Origin: Amphibalanus amphitrite
Lineage: Eukaryota; Arthropoda; Thecostraca; Balanomorpha; Balanidae
DNA: 64,000 nt
Assembly (NCBI RefSeq): GCF_019059575.1
Contig: NW_024881711.1
Coordinates: forward strand, 682,001-746,000
Reading direction: 5' to 3'
The notes beneath the pieces are model-generated. The model made no database searches, was not told the origin of the DNA, and saw only the letters and a program-made list of their open reading frames with translations. This document shows positions 46,888-57,487 of the stretch, in pieces. The first letter of the stretch is position 1, and each line of letters begins with the position of its first letter. Both the position numbers and the translations under genes were made by a program.

Positions 46888-46896
46888 CGCAGTTGG
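46888..46896 (+). other. Target-site duplication CGCAGTTGG (right)
   Basis: Matches 42525-42533. Confidence 0.9.
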
Positions 46897-47125
46897 TTAT
46901 GTTTGTCGCCAGACAGGCAAAAAAGAAGACACGTCAGGGGCAGACTGGTGTTCGATTCACCCAGGGGGCGTCGAAGTCTAGTTCCTAGTTCCTACCAACC
47001 TGGCACTCCCGTGCCTACGTCACCACGAGGACGCCCGAGGGCATTTACATGTTGAAGATAGGGAAAGTTGCCATAGTTTAGAGCCGCCTGGAGGGCAACC
47101 TTGAGATAGATAAGACGAAATCGCA

Positions 47126-47400
47126 GGAGATGATGATGAACGGGTTTATCGAAACTTGATTGGATGAGCCTACGGTAATAGCGATTTTAGCGTGTGCATT
47201 CATTGTTCATAGTGGTGTGAAATGTGGTTAGGGTACGACCGACAACCCGTCGGGCTCGGGGCGAATTTCGCACTGGGGTACTCAAAATTTGAAGTAAGAC
47301 TTTTCCATGAGTTTTGAAGGTATGGATAAGTTCTAAAAATCCGGTTCTCCTTATCCGGGTCATTAACTCCATATGGCCCAGGAAAGCTGGCACACTACCT
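47126..47400. mobile_element. Family C right-end fragment
   Basis: Matches 6910-7194 closely and ends GGCACACTACCT before TTAA at 47401-47404. The left part is replaced by unrelated sequence. Confidence 0.7.
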
Positions 47401-47404
47401 TTAA

Positions 47405-48272
47405 CCCTATTAGTGGCAGGGTGTTTTTATCCACCCCTCAGGTTTTTCGGGAATATTTCCGAAACCGCTGAAGCTACGATGCTGAAATTTTCTGACTTTT
47501 CCTAATACTAAATTAAGCACATTCCCTGAAAATTTCAAGTTCATAACTTTACCAGGGGCGGCTCCAGAGCACTGGGAATTGGGGGTCCTATTCGTGAAGC
47601 GAGTCATTTGGTCGAAGATCACGATGCTGCACCGGTTTTACGAACAGTGAATGAAAGGTATCATGTGATAACATATACAGTTATTGTGCATCCTCTTTTG
47701 ACACGTTTTTGCTATAATAGGCGGATCCAGGCGTCCAAAAAGGGGGGTTATGTTTTACCTCCCAACATAGGTGCCCTGACACCGCCTATGCATGACCAAT
47801 ACAATTTTAGTCGTTCTCTCATAAGAAAATTGTAACATAACAAGACCATTACCACCCTTTTTAGAAACAGTACCAACAAAAACCTTATTAACTATACTTT
47901 TTGTGTACCCCCAATCTCAATGATCTGTATCCGCCTATGATTTTTGAAAATGCATATTTTTTAGGATCCATGTGAATTCCTGGTTCATTCTCTATCGATC
48001 GGCAAAAGTTGCGTTAAGATTGGTTCAGAAACCTGGCCGTGATAAACAGTCTAAAATGTATCTGCAATTTGCCCGTTTTTACCCCCCTCTACCCCCCTAT
48101 TGACATTTTTTAATTTTTATTTTTTAGAAATGTAGATCACGTTGAGCGAAATCGAATGCCGTATGAATTTTGAAAATCGGCCCGTTAGATCTCGAGATAT
48201 CAAGGGGGGGGTCGTAAACAGCCCCCCCCCCTGCCACTAATAGGGGTAGCCAGGAGCCTGCCACTAATAGGG
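47405..48272. mobile_element. Family A-type TTAA element, complete
   Basis: Perfect ends CCCTATTAGTGGCAGG / inverse, with TTAA at 47401-47404 and 48273-48276. The right end carries the terminal sequence twice (48230-48246 and 48257-48272), with a G-run/C-run hairpin just inside (48205-48232). 868 bp, non-coding. Contains TAGGCGGATCCAGG at about 47719 and ATCCGCCTA at 47930, possibly a tiny hAT-like insert. Confidence 0.8.
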
Positions 48273-48416
48273 TTAAACGTCCCACAGTGGGGATCTTTCC
48301 GATCTAGCACGTCTTTATTCGTAGAGGGCAAACCATAGGTAGCATTGTAGCCAGAATGTGCACAGATGTTGGCTGGTGTGTCCTGGTGAGAATTTTACCT
48401 GTAAATGTGCATAATC

Positions 48417-48713
48417 AACATAGTATAGGGGGTTCAATTGGACCCCCGGCTCAGCCGTTTGGCCCCTGATCAAGCTAGAGCTTCGCGGAAAAATCAAGCG
48501 TGCTGCCTATGACGAAATGAGGCCGAATATATACACTACCCTATGTCATATCTCCGAAAGCAAAAGCCACAGAAACTTGAAGTTTTCAGTGGACGCTGGG
48601 AAAGGATAGAGAAGCAGCTATACGAAACATCCGGCTTCTAGCTTTAAAATGTTAAGTTCAGAGCAGAAAAACTACCTGGAGGGGTGGCAACCCCCCCCAT
48701 GTGCGGGCGAGGG
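48417..48713 (-). mobile_element. Family A right-end fragment
   Basis: Ends GCGGGCGAGGG before TTAA (48714-48717), with GGGGTGGCAACCCC just inside. No matching left end at 48277. Confidence 0.5.
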
Positions 48714-48717
48714 TTAA

Positions 48718-49480
48718 CGCCAGAAAGCAACCCGTGAGACCCATCAGCTATACCCACATTCCCGCTGAACTTAAAAACACAAAACAAAACAAAACGAAGG
48801 GAATGCCACGAATCAGACAGAGGCATATGAACTCATTTACCGAGCTGTGACCTGACATCGCGACCACATTCAGACGGGTGTCCCACATCGGCCCCTTTGG
48901 TGACGTTCGATGCGACTGATATGCCGGACGGCTGCAGTGATGCGAGTGTGGCGTGCCGTGCAGCGGCTGTCGGTGCGTGTCGGTGCGCCGGCCCGGCCCA
49001 CCGCGGCGCTCCACCGTCTGTCATCGGGGTATGTGGTGACGTCCTCACGGCATGGGGCCGCGCGCCGCAGCGACCGACCGCGGTCGATGGAGCATTGTGT
49101 GGTGTGTACAGTCGGCGACCCGCGGCGACCCACCGGCGGCCATACACACAGAAAAAAATTTACCCCTCTATGGGTAATTTTATACTTATGAGTACCTCTA
49201 TCCCGATTTCTCCGGATATTAAAACCCGGACAGAAATAATTATACACCATTTATTTTGGGTCCCTGTACACCTATGTTTTTTTTTACATACATTATAGCA
49301 AATGTACCTGGTGGATTTACAGAACCACGCAGATTCGGGTACCATTACCCAGAAGAGAGTGTACTTCTACCTAACAAACCAGAATCGGTCGTGTAGGGCT
49401 ACTCTACCAGAATGTTTTTCTACTATTTGTTATTGAAAAACAGGTACCTGTAACATGCATCAACTCGTAAGGGTGTATAA
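48718..49480. other. No gene assigned; CpG-rich patch
   Basis: 48890-49145 is GC-rich and open in several frames on both strands. No domain or splice pair stands out. The rest is AT-rich. Confidence 0.35.
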
Positions 49481-49800
49481 GTAACTACTTCATCGATTTG
49501 ACACCTATACCTATTTACTTATTTCTTGTCACTGATGAAGGCACTTTGCTGTCCGAAACGTCTGGTTTTATTCGTAGTGTTATTGTATCGTCATTGTCTG
49601 TGATAAGAAGTATAACTTCTAACCATAGGAGTAAAGCGGCTCAATGTAACACTTCACTGTGCATACGAAGACTTAAGTCCCTAAAAATAATATTGTTTAC
49701 AGCTTCTAAAAAGATACAGCTGTTAAAGCTTAGACATATCATCTTTTTCGGCATGAAGGCAATATTCATTTATCTCCACAGAACATGTTAAAATAGTGCA
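49481..49800 (+). mobile_element. PLE 3'-end remnant
   Basis: Contains a hammerhead-like motif followed by TCTGGTTTTA, as in the complete PLE end at 62532. No coding part is left. Confidence 0.55.
49529..49565 (+). ncRNA. Hammerhead ribozyme-like motif (PLE type)
   Basis: Core CTGATGA ... GAAA with cleavage triplet GTC. TCA before the core can pair with TGG after the GTC as a short stem I. Stem II is weak here. Confidence 0.55.
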
Positions 49801-50250
49801 GCTGAAGTTTACTTTCGGAACGTCTCCTTCAGGCATTCCGGAGTTTTCTGGTGCCTTTTGAATCACGGAACATGGCTGGGCGCGGGACAGGTCGTGTGCG
49901 AGCTCGGACGGACCACGTGACCACCTCCTCCCCTCCCCCTCACTCCCGTCCCCTTCCCCAGCAGGGCGTCCGATTTAACCGCGCCACAGGCAGTCAGTCG
50001 GCTCGGTCCGACCCTCACTGGTCGAGCCACGGGGCCGCCTGAGTTTGTGCCGGGTGCAAAACTGGAGCAGAATTTAGCGCCAGAACTAGTAGTAACCAAC
50101 ACGACCATCGTTAGATGGCAGGAGTGAATGGAATAAGCGGTTCCATCAGCAACTGATCAGTACCGGCTTTGCCCATGGAAACGGCCCCAGTCATCCGGAT
50201 CAGTAGCGGCTTCACTGATCCGGATACGAATCCCTTTGCCCATGGAAACG
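49801..50250. other. No gene recognised; TTGCCCATGGAAACG direct repeat
   Basis: The sequence TTGCCCATGGAAACG occurs at about 50168 and 50235. The rest is GC-rich without a domain. Confidence 0.35.
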
Positions 50251-50254
50251 TAGT

Positions 50255-50832
50255 CATATAATGCATCAGAGGTCCTTCCAGCTGATTGACAAATCAACGT
50301 TGCCCCTACTGCTCAAGACCCTAGTCCGACCCTACGGGAACATTGTGTGGGGCCCTTTCAACCGGACAGACCAGAAACGAGTGGAGCACGTCCAGCGGAG
50401 GGCGACCAAGAAGGTTCCGGAGCTGCGCCATCTGCCCTACACTGAGACACTGATACACTGAGACACTACACTGAGAGACTGCAGGCGCTGAAACTACCAT
50501 CCCTGTACTACCGACGAAGGCGCGGTGACATGATTGCGGTATATCAGATGCTACATGGAGGTATCGACCTGGACGGCCTTGACCTGGACTCGCGTGTCTT
50601 CTTCGACCGCTCAACCGCCCGTGAAACCAGAGGTCACTCGTGGCGCCCCGTAAAGCCGCACGCGGTCTCCAGAGTCCGTCGAAACGCCTTCTCAGTAAGG
50701 GTTATAAACGATTGGAAGTGGAACAGTCTGCCGCCAGAAGTTGTCGACGCCAGTACACTCAACCAGTTCAAGAGCCGCCTAGACACCCACTGGGCAGACT
50801 TCGTACACGCGATTCCTTACACAGATCAGTAA
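50255..50832 (+). pseudogene. Non-LTR retrotransposon RT C-terminal fragment (CR1/Jockey type)
   Basis: Reads LLKTLVRPYGNIVWGPF and VEHVQRRATKKV in one frame. After disruptions near 50455-50515 it reads GDMIAVYQMLHGGIDLDGLD, the FSVRVINDWKWNSLP motif and LNQFKSRLDTHW. These are the usual thumb and C-terminal motifs of CR1/Jockey-like proteins. It lacks the catalytic core. The 3' tail of TAAG repeats is typical of target-primed insertion. Confidence 0.8.
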
Positions 50833-50887
50833 AACCCACACTAAGCAGCTCGACTGGAACGGACGTAAAATCAAAATTCTGTACTTC

Positions 50888-50911
50888 TAAGTAAGTAAGT
50901 AAGTAAGTAAG
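50888..50911 (+). repeat. (TAAG)n tail of the non-LTR fragment
   Basis: Five to six TAAG units shortly after the stop codon; likely the 3' terminus. Confidence 0.75.
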
Positions 50912-51090
50912 GTGCTATCCTACATTCCTAATGATCAGGTAAGATTGATTTGAAAGAACATTACAATAGAAAATGCAAGGTACCTATTACCTACCTATAT
51001 TTTTATGATTTTGTCAGGCTAAAGGAGAGCTTGATATTATGGTTCATCTTTAACTTGTGTTGAAGCTCCCCCCTACCTATGTTGGTAATA

Positions 51091-51422
51091 TATAATACTG
51101 AACGAGGCCGGTGTAAATAAATTTTCAAGACCGAGGTCCTTACTGGATTTTTGAACGAGGCCGAAGGCCGAGTTCAAAAATCAGTAAGGACTGAGGTCTT
51201 GAAAATTTATCACCGGCCGAGTTTGGTATGTATTTTACTGTATGCCAACGATAAATTTATTTTCTGGACCGAAGCTCTTACCCGACTTAGGAACGAGACC
51301 ATCCCAAAATGTTGGCTGTAGTGTATTCTGGTAATGCATTTTTGACCGTGGTCAATTTGCTTACACCAGTTATTACCACACCCCTCTGGCTAATGTATTT
51401 GAATAGGCCAGGTATACAGTAA
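51091..51422. mobile_element. 332-bp MITE, copy 1
   Basis: Starts TATAATACTGAACGAGG and ends ATACAGTAA. Nearly identical to 53784-54115. An internal inverted pair (AGACCGAGGTCCTTACTG and its inverse) forms a hairpin. Confidence 0.75.
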
Positions 51423-51534
51423 ATGATAAAACCACCAAAGGTTTGCATAGGTTCTGCCCCTTTCAATGTTGCTGGGCATCCGTTGGCAGAATATTTAGAA
51501 GTAAGTCTGCTCATCAGAATGTTAGTTTAAGTTC

Positions 51535-51899
51535 TTGTTGTGTGACCCTGAATACTTTGGATCCTGAGATGTATTCTTGCCGTGGGACCTTGAGGACTGT
51601 GGACCCTGAACTCTAAAGTGTATATTTGTCATGGGACCTTGGGGACTGTGGATCCTGAAATTCACATTTGTCGTGGGACCCTAGGGACTGTGGATCCTGC
51701 AATGCATTCTTGTCGTGGGACCTTGGGGACTGGATCCTGCAATGTATACTTGCCGTGGGACCTTGGAAACCTTGGATTCTAGAAATTGAATTTGCTGCGG
51801 GACCTTGGAAACCTTGGATTCTAGAAATTGAACTTGCCGTGGGACCTTGGAAACCTTGGCTTCTGGAAATTGAATTTGCCGTGGGACCTTGAGGATCCT
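51535..51899. repeat. ~42-54-bp tandem repeat
   Basis: Units with CCGTGGGACCTTGGAAACC and GGATTCTAGAAATTGAA. The last units are 42 bp; earlier ones vary and are longer. Confidence 0.85.
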
Positions 51900-52130
51900 G
51901 GGCCCAATCTTACCAAATGCCGTGATGCGCATTCACGGCTTTTGGTAACATTCAGAACTATCCCCCATTCACTTATTCATTCGTTCAGGCAACATTCATA
52001 ATCATTGACGCTATCAAAATCATTGGACAAGATTGGCTGGATGTAAATAAAAGGATATCTTTTATATCAGTGCCGTAAACTCCGGCCAGTGCTGCCAAAT
52101 CCTATTCACGGCATTGGTAAGATTGGGCCC
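51900..52130. mobile_element. 231-bp MITE inside or at the edge of the tandem repeat
   Basis: Inverted ends GGGCCCAATCTTACCA with further matching TGCCGTGA inside. The duplicated target is not clear. The end style resembles PIF/Harbinger MITEs, but this is a weak call. Confidence 0.6.
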
Positions 52131-52179
52131 TGGATCTTAATTTTTGGTCACGGCACAAGTCTGCCTCCCACCTTAAAAA

Positions 52180-52192
52180 AAGTTAATGAATT
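52180..52192 (+). other. 13-bp target duplication AAGTTAATGAATT (left)
   Basis: Repeated at 55302-55314. Single in intact family B copies. Confidence 0.75.
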
Positions 52193-53244
52193 TAAGAGAG
52201 TTAAGCGTCGTGAGGAATATCATCATGATGATTATGAGCATATTTGATAGACCGAATCCTCAATATAATCTGAATAAAAATGACAAATTAGCAAAATTCG
52301 GGTATATTTGATCACAGATCTTTGTCAAACGATACCAGCAGGCGCCACAATTGTAGATGTCAAAATACTTTTTGTTCAGTACACATGCACAACAGTAGAT
52401 ATATCCTCATGGAAAAGATTTATGGTTGGTAATTCTAAAAGTCGCAGCAGTCAAATACATATAATACACGGAAACCCTATACACAAGATTAAAGTGCGTG
52501 TGTGCTTATACATATACGAATTAAAGGTGTTACATTGCGTTTGCAAAACAATTAAATGGGCAGCATGTTACACTTTTACCCTGGGCACAGTAAGGGCACC
52601 AGTGTTCCAGAATTATATTTTGGTTTGGGTGTCAGAGGGGTAAATTATTCAGTTGCCAGGGAGATGAGAGTGGAAAATTACCGGTCAGATATAGCTAAAA
52701 ACAGGTGGGAGTGGTAAGCATGGAGGGGAGATGGATTGATAGCATACATCACCACACACATGAGGTAGAATGTAGCTTGCATATTACATGAATCATTATG
52801 ATGTTTACTACCCTCCTCGTTTTTGATGTTGGGAGTGGAAAATCGCTCTCAAAGATTTGAAATGAGAGTGGAAAATTGTCATCATTTGGATGTTGTTTCC
52901 CACCCAAATCGACAAATTTTGGGACATTGAAGGGCACATACGACATGTACACAGTGAATGAACAATTAAATGAGCATATTGCACCTAAATGAACATTATA
53001 TACATAAATGAGTACATATGAGCATTGAGCATATTACATTTTACTATACTCATACCTTGGACAAAGTTAGGACATATACAACATGTATGCAAAACAAAAG
53101 TAACATACGCAATCACTTTTTAACGTGGTAGGCTCGTGAAAAAAGCTAACCTACTTTGGAAGTAGCTGCCAAGAGGTGCTGTTATCGTTAATAGCTGTCA
53201 TCCTGTCATCCTGTTAAGCAGGACGATTAAGCAGGACGATTGTG

Positions 53245-53390
53245 TAATTGTTAAGCCTTCAGACAAATGTAAGGGCCTAGTCATCATGGATAAGACAGAT
53301 TATTTGGACAAAGCGCAGGTGATCACAAACACTTATGAAAAGATTGATCGCAACCCCACTGCTAAAACAGAGGCTAGCACCAAAAAGGTC
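53245..53390 (+). pseudogene. PLE reverse transcriptase fragment, part 1
   Basis: Reads VKPSDKCKGLVIMDKTDYLD and NTYEKIDRNPTAKTEA, the first conserved block of PLE reverse transcriptases. It breaks at the 13-bp duplication CACCAAAAAGGTC and continues at 54442. Confidence 0.75.
53378..53390 (+). other. 13-bp target duplication CACCAAAAAGGTC (left)
   Basis: Identical to 54429-54441. It lies in PLE coding sequence, which is continuous without the insert. Confidence 0.85.
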
Positions 53391-53499
53391 TGAGCGTGAG
53401 ATGATGTTTTTCGTACTCCAGCGTAGACGGGTAGCCATACGGCTTCCACGGTAGACAGTGATGACATCAGTCATCTTTTGCAAGCTCGTTATAGAATTT

Positions 53500-53571
53500 G
53501 GGCTGTACGGGGACTCGAAACCCGGGCCTTTGGATTAGCGCTCCAATGCTCTACCTCTGAGCTATACAGAC
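53500..53571 (-). tRNA. tRNA-like core 1 (probably pseudo)
   Basis: Folds as a cloverleaf: D stem GCTC/GAGC, anticodon stem TTGGA/TCCAA, T loop TTCGAGT. Loop GCGCTAA would give anticodon GCT (Ser), but position 33 is C rather than U and there is no long Ser variable arm. A T-stem mismatch is present in this copy. Confidence 0.5.
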
Positions 53572-53625
53572 CAAGTACTTTAACGAGCTTTAAGACCAAG
53601 TACTTAAAGCTCGTTAAAGTACTTG

Positions 53626-53697
53626 GTCTGTATAGCTCAGAGGTAGAGCATTGGAGCGCTAATCCAAAGGCCCGGGGTTCGAGTCCCCGTACAGCCC
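53626..53697 (+). tRNA. tRNA-like core 2 (probably pseudo)
   Basis: Same as core 1 with a perfect T stem CGGGG/CCCCG and one acceptor-stem mismatch. Box A TAGCTCAGAGGTAGAGC and box B GGTTCGAGTCC are intact, so RNA polymerase III transcription is plausible. Confidence 0.55.
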
Positions 53698-53783
53698 AAA
53701 TTCTTTAACGAGCTTGCAAAAGATGACTGATGTCATCACTGTCTACCGTGGAAGCCGTATGGCTACCCGTCTACGCTGGAGTA

Positions 53784-54115
53784 TATAATACTGAACGAGG
53801 CCGGTGTAAATAAATTTTCAAGACCGAGGTCCTTACTGGTTTTTTGAACGAGGCCGAAGGCCGAGTTCAAAAATCAGTAAGGACTGAGGTCTTGAAAATT
53901 TATCACCGGCCGAGTTTGGTATGTATTTTACTGTATGCCAACGATGAATTTATTTTCTGGACCGAAGCTCTTAGCCGACTTAGGAACGAGACCATCCCAA
54001 AATGTTCGCTTAAGTGCATTCTGGTAATGCATTTTTGACCGTGGTCAATTTGCTTACACCAGTTATTACCACACCCCTCTGGCTAATGTATTTGAATAGG
54101 CCAGGCATACAGTAA
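53784..54115. mobile_element. 332-bp MITE, copy 2
   Basis: Inserted in the tail of tRNA-like unit 2. TA at 53782-53783 and 54116-54117 is the duplicated target, and the third unit shows the uninterrupted sequence GGAGTACGAAAAAC. Confidence 0.85.
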
Positions 54116-54214
54116 TACGAAAAACATCATCTCACGCTCTCAGTCCCAGCGGATAAAAACAACACCTAAGAATGATCCGCATAAAACTTGGCAGAAAGCT
54201 CGTTAAAGTACTTG

Positions 54215-54286
54215 GTCTGTATAGCTCAGAGGTAGAGCATTGGAGCGCTAATCCAAAGGCCCGGGGTTCGAGTCCCCGTACAGCCC
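54215..54286 (+). tRNA. tRNA-like core 3 (probably pseudo)
   Basis: Identical by eye to core 2. Confidence 0.55.
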
Positions 54287-54428
54287 AAATTCTTTAACGA
54301 GCTTGCAAAAGATGACTGATGTCATCACTGTCTACCGTGGAAGCCGTATGGCTACCCGTCTACGCTGGAGTACGAAAAACATCATCTCACGCTCTCAGTC
54401 CCAGCGGATAAAAACAACACCTAAGAAT

Positions 54429-54441
54429 CACCAAAAAGGTC
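54429..54441 (+). other. 13-bp target duplication CACCAAAAAGGTC (right)
   Basis: Matches 53378-53390. Confidence 0.85.
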
Positions 54442-54674
54442 ATAGCACAAACACTTAAAGATAAGGTAGGTCAAGACATTGTGGACATCCTACGCCCACC
54501 ATTCTCGCTGCGCAGAACTATACGGCCTGCCTAAAACTCACAAGAGAGGCATTCCTCTGAGACCTATTGTGTCTGCCATAGATGATCCTCTGAATAGACT
54601 ATCATGGCTATTAGAGCAGGTCATTTCCCGGCTACTTCAGTACGTGCCTGCCTGGCTGAATCCATCGCCATCCG
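54442..54674 (+). pseudogene. PLE reverse transcriptase fragment, part 2
   Basis: After a small frame change it reads AELYGLPKTHKRGIPLRPIV and NRLSWLLEQVISRLLQYV, typical of PLE RT. It stops where the inverted arm begins; the catalytic YxDD part is missing. Confidence 0.8.
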
Positions 54675-55559
54675 CGACAGGATGCCAGCTATTAACGATA
54701 ACAGCACCTCTTGGCAGCTACCTCCAATGTAGGTTAGCTTTTTTCACGAGCCTACCACGTTAAAAGGTGATTGCGTATATTACTTTTGTTTTGCATACAT
54801 GTTGCATACGTCCTAACTTTGTCCAGGGTATGAGTATAGTAAAATGTAATATGCTCATATGTACTCATTTATGTATATAATGTTCATTTATGTGCAATAT
54901 GCTCATTTAATTGTTCATTCACTGTGTACATGTCGTATGTGCCCTAACTGTGCCCAGGGTAAAAGTATAACATGCTGCCCATTTAATTGTTTTGCAAACG
55001 CATTGTAACACCTTAAATTCGTATATGTATAAGCACACACGCACTTCAATCTTGTGTATAGGTTTTTCCGTGTATTATATGTATTTGACTGCTGCGACTT
55101 TTAGAATTACCAACCATAAATCTTTTCCATGAGGATATATCTACTGTTGTGCATGTGTACTGAACAAAAATTATTTTGACATCTACAATTGTGGCGCCTG
55201 CTGGTATCGTTTGACAAAGATCTGTGATCGAATATACCCGAATTTTGCTAATTTGTCATTTTTATTCAGATTATATTGAGGATTCGGTCAATCAAATATG
55301 CAAGTTAATGAATTATCATGAAAGTGATATTGCTCGGTTCAGAAAGAGCGAAAACGAATATCTACCAAATTTCGCCAAAAAATAATCACCGGTTTTCAAT
55401 ATATTAGACTTTTACTTTTGTTTACTTTTTGGATCTCTCCTGTCTTCTTTTTCTCGTCCTCGGTTCTCGGCAGTGGAAGTGATTGTCCGTCGATGATGCT
55501 AACCACCCTCGCTATCGCATCTAAAGCCCCATCTACCTCCCTACTTGGAATTAATTTCG

Positions 55560-56371
55560 CTGTGCATGAAATTCAACATCTTCACTTTCAATGGACAAGA
55601 ATATGTACAACACAACGGACTCGCAATGGGTCCCCACTGAGCCCCGTGGCTGCTTGTTTTTATATGGAAGTTCTCGAGGAAGAAAAATTCAAGAACATCA
55701 TGGGGCAGACTGTACCTGGCTCCAGTATGTTGATGACGTTCTGGTGGTGGTCCCCGAAGATGTCGACCTAGACGAAAAACTCCGAGTCCTCAACGAAGTC
55801 GACAAAAAGATCCAATTTACGATCGAAAGAGAAAACGAGCAAAAAATATCATTCTTAGACCCCCTTATCATGAGACGTGGACAGAAAGTAAAATTCACGG
55901 TTTATCGTAAGGTTACAAACAAAGAAGATTATGTCCATTTTCTATCAGCTCACAACGGACGAGTGAAAAGTGGGATCGTTATCGGATTTTTCTTACGAGC
56001 ATTTAGAATATGTAGCGAAGACTTCTTAGAAGACGAACTGAAGCACATTTTCGATACGTTCGACCGGCTTCACTATCCAAAAGGGTTCCTACTAAGAATG
56101 AAACAGAAAGCGGAAGAAATCAGAAGGAGAAGTGCCGAAGAGAAACGGAAACGAAAACAAGAACAGAGGAAACGTGGCCGATATATATCGATACCAAACT
56201 CGACACATGCCGACTCGATTTCACGACAACTTCGATCAAATGGATCGAATGTAACGATAGTTTCCGGAAGAAAAGTGGAAAATCTGACTCAGCCGAAGCC
56301 TGAAAAGAAAGATAGTAACAGTGTGGTATACAAAATTCCTTGCTCGGGCCCATGCAACAAATCATACATAT
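55560..56371 (+). pseudogene. PLE RT and start of GIY-YIG domain
   Basis: Three frames are needed: the region before YVDD shifts near 55630 and again near 55714. From 55725 one frame is open, with YVDDVLVVVPEDV, then KISFLDPLIMRRG, FTVYRKVTNKEDYVHFLSAH, a basic linker, and VYKIPCSGPCNKSYI, the beginning of the GIY-YIG endonuclease. The BEL element then cuts the frame inside the YIG motif. PLEs use this RT and endonuclease for target-primed insertion. This copy is inactive through frameshifts and the insertion. Confidence 0.85.
56367..56371 (+). other. 5-bp target duplication CATAT (left)
   Basis: Repeated at 61951-61955; usual length for LTR retrotransposon integration. Confidence 0.9.
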
Positions 56372-57487
56372 TGTCGTGGCCGCTACCCCGTGTTGATGTT
56401 GAAAGGTCGCCCTGCACGTCGAAACTTGGAGCGGCCCTGCTGCTGTCCACAGAGAGTGGCCCGAGTTGTCACCCTACTGTGGCGGGGGACGTGCAGTCGA
56501 AGTGGGTGTGGAGAGCTTTAAGTGGACTGTATCATTTGAGAGAATGGACTAGCCGACTGATCACCGCGACCGCCAGGTCAAAGCTGTACTTGGCACGTCT
56601 TAAATGTATTGTCAAAAGCCTTGTCGGAGAAACCTCCGCACAAGTCTTACTCATGCGTGCCGAAAATCAAGACAAATCAAGAACAAGACATGAGCTGGTT
56701 AGACACTTGCCAGCAGAGACAAACACGAATCCAAGAACGAGTCAGACGCATCGAGCCGTCGAACATGAGCGCATCCCGCTGATGTGTGCGATTGTATGTC
56801 GTGTGTTAACCCTGAGGTGAAACGGCGCTATGGCCGGAGTTAAACTGGAGCTTAGCTTATATAACTATTAAGAGTGAATATAAAGAGGGGTGAAAAGGTT
56901 AAGATAATTTTATGAGTAGCTTCGGCCCAACGGTCGAAACCATACCCAGAAAGGAGGCAAAACGTGTTGGATTTTCGGGGGGGGGATACTGGCATCAAAG
57001 GTCGTCCATAAGGGCGCACCGCCAGTATTAAGTTAATGGGACGGTCTCAACTGCCGGAGCGACGCCCGAGCTCCGAGAGCACGTGTCCGGACGGGCACGC
57101 ACCACGCAGAGATCGAGAGCCGATTGACTGCCGCTCCGAGTCCCGACCCCAGGTCAGTTCGGCCGGCGCCTGGGGCTAGCCGCCCGGCCCGGCCCTCCGA
57201 TTGGCCGGCGCTACAGCGAGCGCGGGCAGCGGCCGGCGGAGCGCCCACCAACGCGATACAAGGCACACAAGCATCACAGCCCCGTGGTACGCGACGTAAT
57301 AACAAACACAACAATCAATAACAAGTAACAACACAAATATACTTCTCACTCGGTGGCAAACCAAATCACGCCGGGACGGTCGCGGACGGGTCCCGATGGG
57401 TAGAAGAGGGGAGAACGCCGCCGCCGCCCGGCACTGACCGCTGCGCCAGAGCTGCCGGTTTTACTCCGCAGGGGCCCACACTCCACA
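56372..57487 (-). repeat. 3' LTR (minus-strand sense), 1116 bp
   Basis: Minus-strand ends TGTGGAGTG...CACGACA. Nine Gs at 56977-56985 against eight in the other LTR; GCGGCC at about 57229 against GCAGCC. Confidence 0.95.

Larger units (their letters stand above)
53391..54428. mobile_element. Palindromic tRNA-like retroposon, 1.04 kb
   Basis: Built from three copies of one unit: one reversed (53391-53592) and two forward (from 53599 and about 54190). Each unit has a 72-nt tRNA-like core, flanking GCTCGTTAAAGTACTTG, and a tail ending CATCATCTCACGCTC. The second unit is interrupted by a MITE. A 13-bp duplication flanks the insert. No A-tail seen. Confidence 0.75.
52193..55301. mobile_element. 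PLE 1, inverted-arm arrangement
   Basis: Inverted arms (52237-53213 and 54675-55301; the left arm has an extra ~350 bp at about 52589-52935) enclose a PLE reverse-transcriptase fragment. Flanked by a 13-bp duplication. Inverted terminal repeats are known in PLEs, so the whole is read as one rearranged PLE copy. Confidence 0.6.
52163..55440. mobile_element. Family B copy split by PLE 1
   Basis: CTCCCACCTT with AAAAAAGTTAATGAATT at 52164-52192 and resumption from 55302 with ATCATGAAAGTGAT, following the order of intact copies (compare 12440-12580). The far end is not found because another PLE begins at about 55441. Confidence 0.6.

Noticed and set aside
51900-52130. PIF/Harbinger element with a 3-bp duplication
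   Set aside because: Inverted ends are clear but I could not identify a matching 3-bp duplication in the flanks.
53500-54286. Functional tRNA-Ser(GCT) genes
   Set aside because: C at position 33, no long variable arm and an acceptor mismatch; better read as tRNA-like parts of a retroposon.
56372-56820. C-terminal extension of the PLE protein into SWPLPRVDVERSP
   Set aside because: This is read-through into the BEL LTR; the same frame appears in the other LTR at 60834-61283.
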